64,000 bases of DNA from Heterocephalus glaber. Taxonomy: Eukaryota; Chordata; Mammalia; Rodentia; Bathyergidae. Each line of letters starts with the position of its first letter. Position 1 is the stretch's first letter. Location of the stretch: the NCBI RefSeq assembly GCF_000247695.1, contig NW_004624730.1:29893723-29957722 (forward strand). Direction: 5' to 3'. Positions 10,463 through 23,194 of this stretch are shown piece after piece. The notes under the pieces are model-generated. The model did no database searches and was not told the DNA's origin. It saw only the letters and a program-made list of their open reading frames with translations. Both the position numbers and the translations under genes were made by a program.

Positions 10463-10539
10463 GCCGGGGATTTAGGTCAGTGGTTCTGGCACCTGCCGAG
10501 CAAGCATACGGTCCCGAGTTCGATCCCTGGTACCAAAAT
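10463..10539 (+). mobile_element. Young tRNA-derived SINE with 16-bp TSD
   Basis: It reads GCCGGGGATTTAGGTCAGTG, then GGCACCTGCCGAGCAAGCAT, TCCCGAGTTCGATCCCTGGT and an ACC-A-rich end. The 16-bp direct repeat AAAAGACACAATGAAA lies at 10447-10462 and 10540-10555. The B box (GAGTTCGATCC) is perfect. The long exact TSD makes this one of the youngest insertions here. Confidence 0.92.
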
Positions 10540-10555
10540 AAAAGACACAATGAAA

Positions 10556-11394
10556 AATACAACAAAATGTTATTTACATTAAAATCCTACAAAATATATA
10601 TATATATGTGATTTCATAAGAAATAGGTCCACCAAAAAATACAAACTCATTATACTCCTTATCTCTGGGTAGAAAAATCATATTAGAGAGAAATAAAATG
10701 GACACTAGATTTATCTTTATTTTTTTATACTATAAACTATGAATAAGGATTTGTTTTGTTTTGTTTTATCATCTTTCAATACCCTCCTTAAGCAATCACT
10801 GAAGGGATCACTTACAGGCAAGGAGTTAGGTCTCAGAAGTACTCACTGACTTGCCTGATGTTGAAAAAAGTAGTTCAGGGTGATCTTGAGGCCTCTTTGC
10901 AGATACCTTTCTCTAGATCACAAGGCCAAATGATCTTTTATTTCGCACTGGTCAGAACATCTCCTGGGAGACAGCTATGTTGAAGAGAGAAATTTAGCAG
11001 CCATTAATACTTGCCAACAGAAACCATGAAAGAATATTGAGGAGATGGTGAGTCAGAAGAGCAGGCCACACAGAATCCTGAGAAGTGGCAACATCCACCA
11101 GAGGCACATAATTAAAGACTCCCATATGAAAGTTAGAAAGCAAGTTGACATATAGTCAGAAGGCAAGGGTAAATTCAAGAACTAAAGCTCAGATAGCACT
11201 TCCAGAAGAAAGAAGTGGTAAGTAGTAGGCATGTGCTGAAAAATAGGTCTTACAAGAGTGCTTGGAAGTATTTTGACTTGGTAATGAAGAGATTATTTGG
11301 TGACTTTGGCAGGAGAGACTTAGTGAGTAGGAGGAAGAAAAACCCTAATGCAAAAGGAAGAAGCATGAGGGAAAGAGATGGACTTAAATAGAAT
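10556..11394. other. Unique stretch
   Basis: AT-rich with a short (TA)n at about 10594-10607, then a moderately complex segment (10790-11390) with no recognised repeat or exon. Nothing functional is visible. Confidence 0.4.
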
Positions 11395-11760
11395 GGCAGT
11401 TCCTCCAAATACAAAATATAAAACTACCATATGATCCAATTCCATTCGTGAGTGCACACCCACAAGAAGTGAAACCAGGAACTTAAACTGATAAGGGTAC
11501 ATGCATGTTTATAGCAACATTATTCACAATAGCCAAAAGGTCAAAACAATCCAACTGGTCAATGATAGATAAATAGATAAGAAAAATGTAACAAGTGCAT
11601 AATAAATACTGTTCAGCCTTGAAAAAGAAGGAAATTCTGACACATGCTAGAATCTTGATGAACCTAGGTTAAATAAGCTTGACACAAGGGGACAAACACG
11701 ATTCTATGTTGTACTAAACTAGTCAAAATTCACAAAGGCAAAAAATAGAATGGTAGTTGT
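11395..11760 (+). mobile_element. L1 fragment, end of ORF2 and start of 3' UTR, sense
   Basis: It shows the end-of-ORF2 landmarks of old mammalian L1: ACCATATGATCCAATTCCA, then TTTATAGCAACATTATTCAC, AATAGCCAAAAGGTCAAAAC, ACTGTTCAGCCTTGAAAAAG and a GACACAAGGGGACAAA segment. Frames are broken by stops, so it is a dead L1ME/L1MD-like copy. This is a partial reverse-transcriptase C-terminal coding remnant. Confidence 0.85.
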
Positions 11761-11762
11761 TA

Positions 11763-12080
11763 CAGTTTTATCCAAAATGTCTCTTGAAAGGCTCTTGTCT
11801 TGAAGGTTTGATCCCAATACAGCAACACTCAGAGGCTTGTGGGAAGTGATCAGATTATGAGGATGCTAACTTCATCAAGCAGTTAATCCACTGATTACTT
11901 TAGAGCTGAATTTTTGTAATTTCTTGTTTAATGTTTTCAGGCTGTGGTTGGTCACTTGCAACTGAAACCTCAGAAAGGGAAGTCACAGACATGAGGATAC
12001 TATGATAGCACACAGATACTGAGGGCTACACTTCTAGAAGTGAGAATGGATCTTTGGGACCAAATGAGCCCTAGTATTTT
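11763..12080 (+). mobile_element. Possible LTR-type (ERVL/MaLR-like) remnant
   Basis: A segment with CTTGAAGGTTTGATCCCAAT, GAAGTGATCAGATTATGAGG and GTTAATCCACTGATTACTTT resembles a mammalian solo-LTR layout I remember but cannot name with confidence. No viral gene is present. The adjoining L1 could also account for part of it. Confidence 0.3.
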
Positions 12081-12700
12081 AAATACTCATATGTGAAAAT
12101 ATTTCAATTTTATCTAAACACAGGATATAAGTACCTATAATCACATGAATAACTTTTCTTCAAGGATTTTTCAACAACTATCTTGCCAAAGAATTCAAAT
12201 TTGGTATTGTTGACTAAGATTTTGTTTTTTTGTTGTTATACTTTGTATTTATGTTATTTTTTTTAGATGTTTTTATGAGAGCAGGTTTTTTATTTTGGCT
12301 TTAGTGGTACTTAATTCCTGACAATTCACATTAAATTTGAGTTTAGGTATAATGCATTTGTTTTTAGTCATTCCATAATCTATTGCCCCTTTTGGATATA
12401 TGGTTAAATAAAAAGCAAAGAACAAACAGAAAAGCAACATAGTATTTATAGGATTTTTTACTATTCAGTTTCAGGCCTCGACTGGGGTGGATACCCTGAT
12501 AGCATGATAGTTTCTGAAGTCCAAAAAGTGGTTCTTGCAATGTATGAAGGTTTGCATAAATACATATTACACTTGCAATCCATCCTGTTGCACTTCCCAA
12601 GTGAGCAAGAAGGGGATTAAGTATGGGGAGGAACTGCTATCACCTGGGTACCCTTTTTGGCTTCTATTATTTGATGACTTGGACCTGGGAGAAGGATGTA
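12081..12700. other. Unique stretch
   Basis: No exon or repeat was recognised. A T-rich section (12220-12300) lies in the middle. Confidence 0.4.
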
Positions 12701-12706
12701 CTACAT

Positions 12707-12709
12707 GGT

Positions 12710-12740
<31 letters not shown>
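12707..12740 (+). repeat. GA/GACA simple repeat
   Basis: GAGAGAGAGA followed by repeated GACAGA units. It explains the Arg/Asp-Arg run that appears when this strand is translated. Confidence 0.85.
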
Positions 12741-12741
<1 letters not shown>

Positions 12742-12784
12742 CTCCATTTATTTGAACTTGGCAACAATATTTGCTTTGATCAAG

Positions 12785-12972
12785 TGTTTTGTTTCCAGTA
12801 ACACACTGGGATTAACCCAGGGCCTTTGTGCTGAGCTACATCTCCAGATCATATTTTGTTTTTTATTTTGAGCCAGGGTCTTGCTGAGTTGTTTAGATTG
12901 CACTCAAACTTGTGATCTTCCTGCCTTGACTTCCTAGAATGCTGGGATACAGGCATGCACCACCACGCCTGT
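12785..12972 (-). mobile_element. B1-dID dimeric SINE
   Basis: On the plus strand the ID half comes first in complement (GGGATTAACCCAGGGCCTTT, GTGCTGAGCTACATCTCCAG). The B1 half follows in complement (AGGGTCTTGCTGAGTTG, CTTGTGATCTTCCTGCC, GAATGCTGGGATACAGGCAT, GCACCACCACGCCTG). Diverged, so it is older than the TSD-bearing tRNA SINEs. Confidence 0.85.
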
Positions 12973-13263
12973 AGGAACAACTATATTATGTCCTTTTTCA
13001 ACCACTGCCCCCAATGTCCTTTCATTTAGTGTTCTAACCTGTAAGAAACTTAACCCAGTAAATGTTCAGTACTGCATGATCTGCACCTGTTTTTTCACTC
13101 TTGTGGCTGAAGTTGTGAGAGATCGTGGATAAGTAACAGTTTCAGTTTTGCAATGCTTTATCTATATGCAACAGGCAACTATTCATGAGAAAGGAAGCTT
13201 AAGACTTATAGGTAAAAAAAACCACCACCCAAATTCCAGGAAAACGTCTGTTTACTAAAGTTA

Positions 13264-13265
<2 letters not shown>

Positions 13266-13315
<50 letters not shown>

Positions 13316-13330
13316 CTGTGTGTGTGTGTT
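13266..13330 (+). repeat. (TC)n(TG)n compound microsatellite
   Basis: About 20 uninterrupted TC units pass directly into TG units with one TC interruption. Likely polymorphic in length. Confidence 0.95.
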
Positions 13331-14815
13331 TATAAGATTCCTATAGACAAAGTAGCAATTAGTTCATACTCCAAAACTTTTAGATTAGACATATAAAAAC
13401 AAGTTTATTCCTTATATGTCATTTCCACAATTTTCTTCTGCATATAATATTTTGTTTTTCTATGATTATCATTTAGCTTCATAGGAGATGTTTCCTTATG
13501 TAAATGAGAAGTATTTAATCAAGTGTAGGTTTCCTACACTTTTCTAAAAATTGTTTAACTTATGAATATGCATATACATTATCTTTTAAATAGAGAAGGA
13601 CATACACAGATTATAGAGGCTTGAGTCTATGATTCCAAGTGTAAGCTTTGTCAATAATTTTCTATTCTGTGTAGAATATATGAAGCATAATGACTCTGGT
13701 GTTTCACAACTTCCTCTTTTGGTGGACTATCCTTTTCTAGAGGGAAAAATAATGTACTAGAAAAGAGAGTGGAGCAGAGTACAAAGCTCTTTGAGATGCT
13801 GGTAGATTAATTCAACCAACGAAACAGCTTAACAATCAACTACAAATAAGCATAGAGGTAAGAAGAAAATGTTACTTGGTATTTTTCATTTATTATTTGT
13901 ATTGCTATTTATATATCAACAATTTAAATGCTGGCCAGAATACCAAGTAGATTATATATATATAAGCCTGATCTTTCTCCCAAGTAGAAAGTACTAAACA
14001 CTTTAAATGAAAAAGTGTAATAAACTCATAGTTCAATTTTACACAAAACCTTTAAAAAGGCTGAAAATCTTTACATGTTTATGGCTCTCCAGATTATTTT
14101 ACCTGCAAAATAAAAAATTTCTTTCTCGTATGTGTGTGATTTTGCACACAATTTAATGCAAGAGAAATTTCAGGATTAATAAAGTTGGGGAACTTTTCTT
14201 CTTCCCCTAAATCCAGTTTACCTCAAATATTGGTAAATTCTCTCACATATAACTCTTATTCATTTTGAATATTATTGGTTCAGTACTTTCCTCCTAAATT
14301 CTTCACATTTATTTCTACCTCTGTGAAAATATATTATTTAAAGTGTAACATTTCAGTATTAGTTTTATATTATCACATAATGATATTTATATTTAGAGAA
14401 AGTAATTTGTAGTATAGATAGCATGATTTTAAAATCTAAATAAGATGACTAAATTTAAGTTGATAAATTCACTGTTTTGCCAATATGATTAATCTGTGTT
14501 CATAATACTTAAGAATGGAGTAATAACTAAAACAGATAATTTGAACTGATTATTGAAAATTAAACTTGACTAGTCCTGGCTTCATTAGAAACATTCTAAA
14601 ATAATTTAGACCCAGCAGAAATATGTTTTCTTATTTGTGCAAATCAAGAAAAATTCCTATATGTAATGACTGTCTTTAATATAATTGTTCAATATATTGC
14701 AACTATTAAATCTTCCTTTAAAAGTTGTTGATTTCTTTATACTTCAGTAAAGCCGTTACACAGTGTTTAATACAGTTTTTAAAAAAGAAAATGCAGTTTA
14801 AGTGAACTCTTCTGG

Positions 14816-14850
<35 letters not shown>

Positions 14851-17102
14851 TATATATAACCTAACTTTTATATATATATGAGTTTTGCTAGTTTCCTTCT
14901 GAGCACTTATATAACAAATATTTTGGAAAGGTGATATGTGTTACACATTTCTTCATGAGATCTGTTAATGTAAATATCCTAAGTAATATATATAAACGCT
15001 GACCTAATTTGGTTTGCTTTTTAAATTCCTCCAATCTCGAGGCTATTAGCAAATAAAGTCCATGTTTTTGCATTTCATAAAGTTTGGTAAATATTGGTGT
15101 CATACTAGTTCTATTACACTGCCTGATACCTACTTGTTTTTTAAAATTATTTTTATACAATATTCTATAACAATAGTTGCTATCTTTGGATTAGAGAGAA
15201 AAGCAAAGGAGATTGTTAGTATTAAAAATTCAGGAAGTAAATTATAGATGCATAAATTATAGTTGACATTTTCAACTAGATTAAATTTTTAAAATTCAGG
15301 TAATAGTTGTGAGAAATCCATTTAAAGTGTGCCTCTTTTTTAATATTACATATTAATTAATTAAAGACTATGTCCACCAGAGTTTGACTGTATTTAATTC
15401 AAAAAATGCCACTTTTAACAACATTCTTTGGTATTCTAAATCATTGTATTTTCAAATGTCCAAAATTTTTGTATGGGATATTCTGATATCATGAACTATT
15501 AAAGGCTATGTGTATATTATACTTAGAATACGGTATTGCGCTAAATAGTAGGTAGTAATCCTGACAAAATGTAGTCTAAGTTAATTTAATCTAAGTTGAT
15601 CACTGCTGTAACTGAAAAGAATAAATGAAGGCTAAAGCAATAAAGAAAATACTACCTTGCTGGCAAAATAGATTTGTTGTTATTGTTGCTGAGATAAATG
15701 AATTGTCTAGTTCTAGATTATATAAAATAAGTTTAGAATTTTTCTCTGGGAAAATTCTATTTACAGAAGATAAAAATGAAGGCTTACCTGGCTGAATTTC
15801 CGTAAGACATAGAGGCTATTGAAGGGACATTCTTCTCAATATGAGATGTGCAAGATTTTTTCCTTGCATATTGCCATTTTAAAAAATCATTTAGAACCTC
15901 CCCTAATCCAAAAATATTAACATAAATTAAATACAGTAAATACTTTATTGCTAGAAAACAAATTTTGACTTTTGAACTGTAGATATAAATTTTACCACAT
16001 TGGTTAGATTATATTCATGTGATATCACCATGTAATATAGATTTTTTCACTGAACCTAATAAAATTTGAAAATAGATGTCTGCTATGTAGCACTGTAAAA
16101 TTTGGTCTCTGTTTTAAAAAGACACGGTCAATTTTGTGGCATGTGGGTGATCGCCCTAGGAATCTATCAGACTATTGAAATACAGAGCTGATCCCATTAA
16201 TTTCACAGTTAGTGTGTGTCAACTTCTCCTTCACAACATAACCTTCCCCAAATTGGCCATCTGTAGAGAAAAGGACCTGGTTATACAGAGCTCTATCACA
16301 TCCTGCCAAGTAGACAAATCTATCTTTCAAATAACAATTACATTTAGGAAGAAGAATCTATCTGTTCTTCTTTTTGACTGGACTTCCAAAAGAACATTGA
16401 AATGTTTAGTTTTTGCTTGGTTGTTTTGTTTTTTCTCTAACGGGGCCATTTTCCTACTTGCAAGAATAAAGAGAAGAAAGTTGGTAGCCAGAAAGAAAGA
16501 TTATGGTTCAGGTGAAAACTAAAAGAGGTGGTATGTCTTGAATTAAGCAACAAAAATCCTTTAAATCTGAATAACATGGGTTTTCTAGTCTTCTAAGATC
16601 AATTTTTTGTCCTATATCTGTGGACCATGTATTTATTTTTAATGATAGTGGCTTCTAATAAGTGCCACATGTAACATATTCATATTTATTGTGTTAAAAT
16701 ATGCACTAAGTGGAATAATTACTATGTTCACAAAAATACTATGACAGTTACTCTTTGTGACACAGGGTACAGATCTCATTGCCATACAGGAAATAATTTT
16801 TGCAATTATAAAAGGTTAGGGAAAGCCATTTCATGTTTCTGTTTCCATTTAAAAATAATAAAATTCAGTTTAATCTGTATGCTTGTAGAAAATAGTGTTC
16901 CTTGCTAAGTATTTAGTCTTTAAAATGTAAATTCTTTATTGCTTGAGAATTATGTTTATATTTCATTTCTGTCACTTGCCTGACAGCTTTGATTTTGTTC
17001 TTTAGTGAACTAAAAAAATAAAGTTTGACATATAGATCTAAAGTTTTCCAGATTCCCTCAAGTTTTACTTTTCATCATTCACATTTATACTGAGACAGGT
17101 TT
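13331..17102. other. AT-rich stretch with little structure
   Basis: About 3.8 kb without a recognised SINE, LINE or exon apart from the TA/CA microsatellite at 14816. The longest open frame is at 16175-16522 (115 codons, plus). It has no splice or Kozak context and its codons look random, so it is not called as a gene. Confidence 0.45.
14816..14879 (+). repeat. (TA)n(CA)n compound microsatellite
   Basis: TA units, then CA units, then TA units again, and after a short gap another TA run up to 14878. Simple-sequence DNA. Confidence 0.9.
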
Positions 17103-17318
17103 AAGCTGGTTATGTTGGTACAAGCTTGTAATACCAGCTACTCGAGAGGCTGATGCAGGAGGATTGTAAGTAGGAGGCTAGCCTGGGGAATTTAACCAGG
17201 CCCTGTCTCAAAGAAAAAAATTCAAAATGGCAGGGATGTATTTCAGTAGTAGATCTCTTGCTTAGCTTATGTGAGGCTCCCGGCTCCACCCCCAGTACCA
17301 CACAGACACACACAAATT
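17103..17318 (+). mobile_element. B1-dID dimeric SINE
   Basis: B1 half: AAGCTGGTTATGTTGGTACA, TACTCGAGAGGCTGATGCAG, then a GAGGCTAGCCTGGGGAAT segment and CCTGTCTCAAAGAAAAA. ID half: GGCAGGGATGTATTTCAGTA, TCTCTTGCTTAGCTTATGTG and CCACCCCCAGTACCACACA. Full-length dimer with an A/CA tail. Confidence 0.85.
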
Positions 17319-18659
17319 ATATTAATGCCATATTCAATAGTTTTCTTATTCTTATAAAAGGAATATAGCAGATTTGTATTTTTAAATCTAAATTTTATGG
17401 GGAAATGATAAATTAATATTAGAACTGCATAAAGCAGATCAGAATTAGAGTAGTTGACTGGTGTTTCAAGAACTAACATAAAATCTACACAACTAATTAT
17501 TATTTTATTTTACAGATTTGTCACTATAACCCTTTAGGTTTTTAAAAATATGTAGTAGTTATCACATTCTAAAAGTTCTTCTCACCTTGGAAACAAAAAT
17601 TGTCACATGATTTTTGAAAACCATCCCAAAAGGTTTTTTTGATTTTGAAAACAGAATAAAATTAGTGGAATTTTATGTGTATACTTAATTCATTTTAGTT
17701 TCACTTTGCACAAGAAAAGAATTTTAAGCAGCTTGCTTTTATTCTTTTTTTGTAATGAACAGATCTGAATTAGAAGAGGAACAAAAATATTCTTTATACT
17801 TTTCTGAGTAAAATAAAATCATAAATCTGATGGCAATGGATTTTTTTAAATGCTCACCAGAAATTCTTGATACATTCAAGCTATTTAAATATTATTTCAA
17901 GTTTAAAAAATTGTAAAAATAAATTAGTTTAATGCACACCTGTACAGCCTTACTCAGGATTGTTTAATCTTAATGGTACCCCATTTGAGTGATAATTTGA
18001 TCTTATACAACCGTCTTGTCTTTCTATAACCATATATATAAATACATATAATTATATCCGTGATTTTATATATATAAGTACTTATATAGAGAAAAAAATT
18101 ACTTGAAAATAAGTTCTTATTAAGAGGAGAGATACTTTCTTATGTAACAGTTACAATTCAAATGTCTACTTCATAAATTTATATTGATATACTACTTTTA
18201 TCTAATATTTGTTCATATTCCCATTTTGTTGTTTAATAATAACCTTTATAACATTTTTCCTCCAGTAAATAATCCAATTTAGAGTCAATGCTCACATTTA
18301 GTTGGCTTCTCTTTTTAAATTTATTTTTAAATGACAAAATTGAATAATTTATTTTGTACAATTATTTAGAAACATCTATATTTTGGAATGGCTAATTTGA
18401 GTTAATAAGCATATGCATTAGCCCTCCTATTTATTTTTATTTGTGATGAGAACACTTAAAATTTATTCTCTTATCAGTTTTAAAGAACACCATATGTTAT
18501 TATTGGCAGTCACCGTGAGGTACAGTAGATCTGTTGAATGTCATGTTTTTTTAGTTTCTTTTAATCTACTATATTTCTATAAAATTTATTTGTCTTTTAA
18601 GAAAGTGAAGATTTTAAAACATAATCTATCCCCTAACACTTTTTCCTTTTCTTTAAAAA
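17319..18659. other. AT-rich unique stretch
   Basis: No exon, repeat family or motif cluster was recognised. Short TA-rich patches occur near 18030-18070. Confidence 0.45.
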
Positions 18660-18780
18660 TTTAATTTAAATTGATGTACGTATTTATGAGATACCTGTGA
18701 TGTTCAGATATATGTGTGCATTATATAAGGGTCAAATAAAGGGCAGTGTATTTATCTCAAACATTTATCATTTCTTTATG
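18660..18780 (+). mobile_element. L1 3'-UTR-like fragment
   Basis: ATTGATGTACGTATTTATGA, a GATGTTCAGATATATGTGTG segment and CTCAAACATTTATCATTTCT follow the order of old mammalian L1 3' UTRs. The SINE at 18808 appears to have inserted at or near its end. Confidence 0.55.
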
Positions 18781-18807
18781 GTAAAAACATTAAAAATCTT
18801 TTCTTTA

Positions 18808-18912
18808 CCACTAAGCCCAGCTTTTTATTTTTCCTGGTGGTACTGGGAATTGACTTCAGGGCCTTGCAGATGCTAGGCAAATGGCCTACCGCCGAGCTAT
18901 GCAGCACAGCTT
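18808..18912 (-). mobile_element. ID-type SINE
   Basis: In complement it contains GCATAGCTCGGCGGTAGGCC, TTGCCTAGCATCTGCAAGGC and CCTGAAGTCAATTCCCAGTA. All parts of the ID layout are present with moderate divergence. This is the last ID/B1-dID copy before a SINE-free stretch of about 30 kb. Confidence 0.8.
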
Positions 18913-20799
18913 TTTGAAATACAGAGTACATTATTGTTATCTGTAGTTTTTTTTTCATTTTAGTAGCATGTTTCTTCTTTTGTATTTGTGACATCTTTGG
19001 TTGGAGTGTCATTATGCATTTTCTACTGGAATACTGCCAAGTGATGTTGTTTTCTCATGTTAACGTATGTAGAGCCACATGATGTTCATCTGTCTCATAC
19101 ACATTAAGTTAATTTTTGTTGCTTCATCAAGGAGTTGCCTCATTTCTGCATTGTATGGTGAGGCCTCCTCATCTAAAATTTCTCTTTGGATTTAACATTC
19201 ACATTCACTGATGCTCTCATCTAGTACAGTCTTTAATATACAGGTTACAGAATTGATTCTTCAAGTCTAGCACTTCCTCCACTTTACACAAGTCTTTCCC
19301 ATTCTTCTATAAGCAAAAGAACTCCCTTCTCCCACATTTGTTTAATTATATATTGATTTATTCTTCTGTCTGTTACTAGTGTTGACTCATGAACTTACAT
19401 TTTTTCAGTGACTTAATAATTCCTTACTGCTTTAATCATTTTTATGTCAAATTGCTCACATTTGGCTACAGGAGTTCTTTCATTCTGGCTTCTATGTCCT
19501 TGCAGCATGTGCCCATCACATTAGTGAGCACTCTCTTACTTCGGAGCATAGAAAGATGTTCTTTGCACAGATGTGTACATGTGTATACATGTATATGTTT
19601 ATAGATACATATATGTGTATTTTGGATATCATGAGATCACTTTGACATCTCCAGTTTCAACCCATCATCATAGGGTTTTTTCCTGTCCTCCCTACACCAT
19701 ATTTGCATGCTTCGTCTCCCACAATGTGAGACCTGGATCCTAACAACATTAGCATATTTACGCATTTGCCGAAGTCTGTAATATGTCTAAAATTATAGAA
19801 TAGTTTACTCAGATCACGGCATAAACTACTCTGCTGAATAAGCATTTAGGGTTTGTGTGTACTTCTTGTGCCACACACCCATACTCCACCAAATACTTGA
19901 TTTATAAATTATTTAAATAAGTTCCTCCTCATTCCTCTCTCCCTTTTTTCCATTCCTTCTTTTTACTTTCCACTCAGGGTAATCATTCCATTGTAATTTT
20001 TTTCCATTGTAATTTAAATACAATTAAGTTTATTTCATTTTCTTTCCTGATTTAGGCCCCTTTCTCCTTTATAATATCACTGGTTTAAGTAGATTAATTT
20101 ATTTTGAATCTTTTTTTCTAAGCCATAGAGATCAAGTACTACTTGACCTAGCCATGTCTATTAAACCTGATTTATCTTATTCAAATGTTACTGACAATTC
20201 AGAAATATTCGCTTCAATTATTGATTTATATTTTAAATTCTAATCAGGACACATTTAATCTGAAGTCAAATTATCCTTTTTGATATTCCAAACAGTGACA
20301 ACTTCAGAAAATGAAGTGGTTATTTATTGCCACGTTGATACTTGGTAAACTTTATGGATTTATCACTCCAGAGCTTTTTAAATTATATGTACATACAGCA
20401 TCGCACTATCAGAAAAACGGATTACATAAGGAAATAAGAAGAAATCATGATTTTGTGCCACCTATAAATAATGGAAAATTGCTCATCCTTTTGTATGTAA
20501 TTCTAAAATGTTTTTGCTTCCAACATTTTCCCACATTCTATTCCAGTACTCATAACTATAAATATACCTAAATATTTGTGGTAGGAAGGGAAAGTGTGTC
20601 AATACCAAAAGATTCATTTTCATGTTCAGCTTTATCTCTTACTGACTGTGGATCTTAAATAAGTTACTTCACTCTTCAAGTATCTAGCCCCATATCTTTA
20701 AACCATACTTCCTTCACCTAATGTCAACTTCTGAACTTATAACCATTAAACCTGTTCACTCAGGTGTTAACAAGCATTTTAAGTTCAACATTCCCCAAA
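18913..20799. other. AT-rich stretch without recognised genes
   Basis: Contains a TGTGTA/TATG-rich simple patch near 19570-19640 and nothing else recognisable. An 86-codon plus frame at 20311-20571 begins with a hydrophobic stretch but has no supporting gene structure. Confidence 0.4.
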
Positions 20800-21745
20800 T
20801 AAAACCTTTCATTCCCTACCCCTCCCTCTGCCCCATGTCCTATCTTCTTCTATCAATAAATAGCACCACCACTTTCTGCAGTTATTCACTTGATTTCCCT
20901 CTTTCTTTTCTTCACTTTTATTCTACCTATCAGCAGAAATATTCTATATTCAAAATATACCCAATGCTGACTAGACTCTATGCTTTTGTATCTTGAGCAT
21001 GACATAAGGCTCTGTCATCTCTGGTCTTGTTGGAGCTTCCTAAGAAAACCATTTTTCCTACCTCTGCATTCCTGCCAGCTGATTTTTTAATATATAAATC
21101 AAATCACAAGACTCTTTGCTCAAAATTCTTCAGATGCTGTCTACTGTAATTGGGGTAAAGTCCAAACTTTTCACTATGGTTATGGCTTGGACTCTGCCTG
21201 TATGTCTTCCTTCACATTCTACTTCCCATCTCCTCTTTCTTCTTTTCCCATCTTTGCCCAATACTGAGTCCTGACTTGATTCCTCATTTGGCCCCCAGAG
21301 CATCCCAAGCTCTTCCCTCACCCAGGAATGTGGCACATGCTTATTCATCTCTTTTTTAGGCATGCTCTTTCCACACTTCTGTGACACAATCCTTTCTTTA
21401 TTTAGGTCTCCACTCAACTATTCCTCCTAAAAGATGTCTCCCCTGAGCAACTACATATTTAAGGATAGTATCTGTAATCCAGCCACTCTCTATCACTTTG
21501 CCCTATTTTCATTTTTTATTTACTCAATACTACATAAAACCTTAATTTTTATTTCTTCATTTATTTCTTCATTATTGCAATTCTTATTAATTATTCATTA
21601 ACCTATTTTTAATTCATTATTTTTTGTAGAATACAAATTCCATAAAGACAGGAAGTTAGTCTGTGTTGTCCATATTTCACCCTCAGTTTCTGGTAAAATG
21701 CATGGAGCATAGTATGTGCTCAATAAATAATGATGATTAATTCAA
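20800..21745 (+). mobile_element. L2 LINE, long 3' portion, sense
   Basis: The order of L2 landmarks is kept over more than 900 bp: TTCAAAATATACCCAATGCT, then GGGGTAAAGTCCAAACTTTT, GGTCTCCACTCAACTATTCC, CACTCTCTATCACTTTGCCC, CATAAAGACAGGAAGTTAGT, and the 3' end AGTATGTGCTCAATAAATAA. It is about as complete as L2 copies usually get and is decayed in every frame. Confidence 0.85.
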
Positions 21746-22369
21746 AGACCTCAACATTTCTGAGTTTTATGTAGAACTAAAATGGGCAAAATAAAAACAA
21801 CCATGTCCTCAGGCGGCTTTGAAGAAGCCTTAGTTATGGCAGTGCTCTAAACAAACCACCATGCCATTGTCAGGTGGAGAAACTTCTGTTCAAGTTGAAT
21901 CAAAGAACTGAAACCAAAATGCGGGTCTCCAGAGACTGCAAGGAGATCAAGAAGTTCTCTATTTTCTTTGTTGCCTCTTTTCCACCGAACTAAGAAGAAG
22001 CATGTTCACAGTGGCTGCCACTAACGTTTTAGATGCTGGAGGCAAGAGTATTGCTTGCCCCAGTGTCTTTGCACTTGTTCCTCCCCTGCCCTGATCACCA
22101 AGAAAAACATGTGGCCACTGTTCTCCTAGTTGGAAGAGCTATTTCCTTCCAAAATCCTTTCCCAATTAACCATTGGCCTATGCTGTCCTAACATCTATAC
22201 ATAGAGTTCATATAATATTTTACAAGTTTCCTAGATCTACTTTTTTATTTTGAAAAGGATTATAAGGCAATTATAGCAAAATTGGTTTTCTTGTTCATGT
22301 AAAACATCAAGTTCAAAAAAATAAACATGTGACAGTTCTTGAGATTATTAGGTTCGGATGCTGCTGCTG
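21746..22369. other. Unique stretch of moderate complexity
   Basis: Less AT-rich than its surroundings. No repeat family or exon was recognised. Confidence 0.35.
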
Positions 22370-22620
22370 CTGGTATCATAATAATCACAACAGCTTTACT
22401 ACTATGTGTTGTACATTTTTTGTACCATCATATGTTAAGTGCTTTACATTATTAATTTAATACTGTAAACAATCCTGTGAAATAAGAACTATTATGCCTA
22501 TTTTATAGATTTCAGAAAAAACAGAAGTTCAGAAAGTTAGAACCTTGATAAATATCACTTATCCTTGTACATTTGCTCTAAGTTGAATCTTCATCATGTT
22601 ATAACACTGCCTCTACTAAT
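22370..22620 (+). mobile_element. MIR SINE, nearly full length
   Basis: Landmarks in order: GTTAAGTGCTTTACATTATT, TAATACTGTAAACAATCCTG, TGAAATAAGAACTATTATGC, CTATTTTATAGATTTCAGAA, AACAGAAGTTCAGAAAGTTA. Sense orientation. Old and without TSD. Confidence 0.85.
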
Positions 22621-23089
22621 TATTTCTCTGAGAAGCAAAGTAGGCAAATTTGAAGTTTAGATACAGTTAAAAATTTGGAGATCTTATAGTGCATGCCTGA
22701 ACAAAGAAAAAACACAGTCTCAAAAATGAAATATTAAAAGAAGTAGACTGTTGTTAGCTACAACCTAAAAAATATATCAGGTGTCACATAGATAATCAAA
22801 ATAAGTGAGAATTCTACTCCTGCAGTAGTGCTGGAGGAACCAGCAGTTAGGTAGAGTAAAGCCAGGATAAGAAAACTTGAAGAAACTTAAGACAAAAATC
22901 AAAGAAAGGAAAAACTATTTTGATACTCCATGAGCTGAATTCAGAGCATTTTTTTCTACCTTATTGTCCTACCCTAAGAAGTATTTGGTAACCCTGACTC
23001 TGTGGTTCTCTTCAGGAAGTGGGTTACGTGAAGAGGATTTTAACTCTTTTGAGAATCTTCTATTTTCATTTTTAAGTGAATTTACTCAT

Positions 23090-23194
23090 ATATCAAGCAT
23101 AGCACACTGAACACTGTTCTGGATGCTAGGATATAGTGATGGATAAATTTAAGTATAAACAAAGAGCAAAATAAAAGATAATTGAAAGGGTTTT
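23090..23194 (-). mobile_element. L2 LINE 3' end, antisense (left part)
   Basis: ACACTGTTCTGGATGCTAGG followed by ATATAGTGATGGATAAA is the complement of the L2 3' terminus. The element appears to continue at 23456-23900, with a foreign piece in between. Confidence 0.6.

Noticed and set aside
10463..10539. Intact tRNA gene
   Set aside because: A and B boxes are present, but the sequence has no cloverleaf-compatible acceptor stem and is flanked by a 16-bp target duplication with an A-rich tail, so it is a SINE.
11763..12080. Complete endogenous retrovirus
   Set aside because: Only an LTR-like fragment is suspected. No gag, pol or env-like frame, primer-binding site or paired LTR was found.
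13266..13330. Possible CRISPR-like direct repeats
   Set aside because: The periodicity is a dinucleotide microsatellite. No spaced, equal-length repeats with unique spacers exist anywhere in the window.
16175..16522. 115-codon plus-strand frame
   Set aside because: The longest frame in an AT-rich region, but no homology, splice or poly-A context could be seen, and the residue mix looks random.
20311..20571. 86-codon frame starting with a hydrophobic, signal-peptide-like segment
   Set aside because: Phe/Leu/Ile-rich starts are common when AT-rich DNA is translated. No promoter, splice site or recognised domain.
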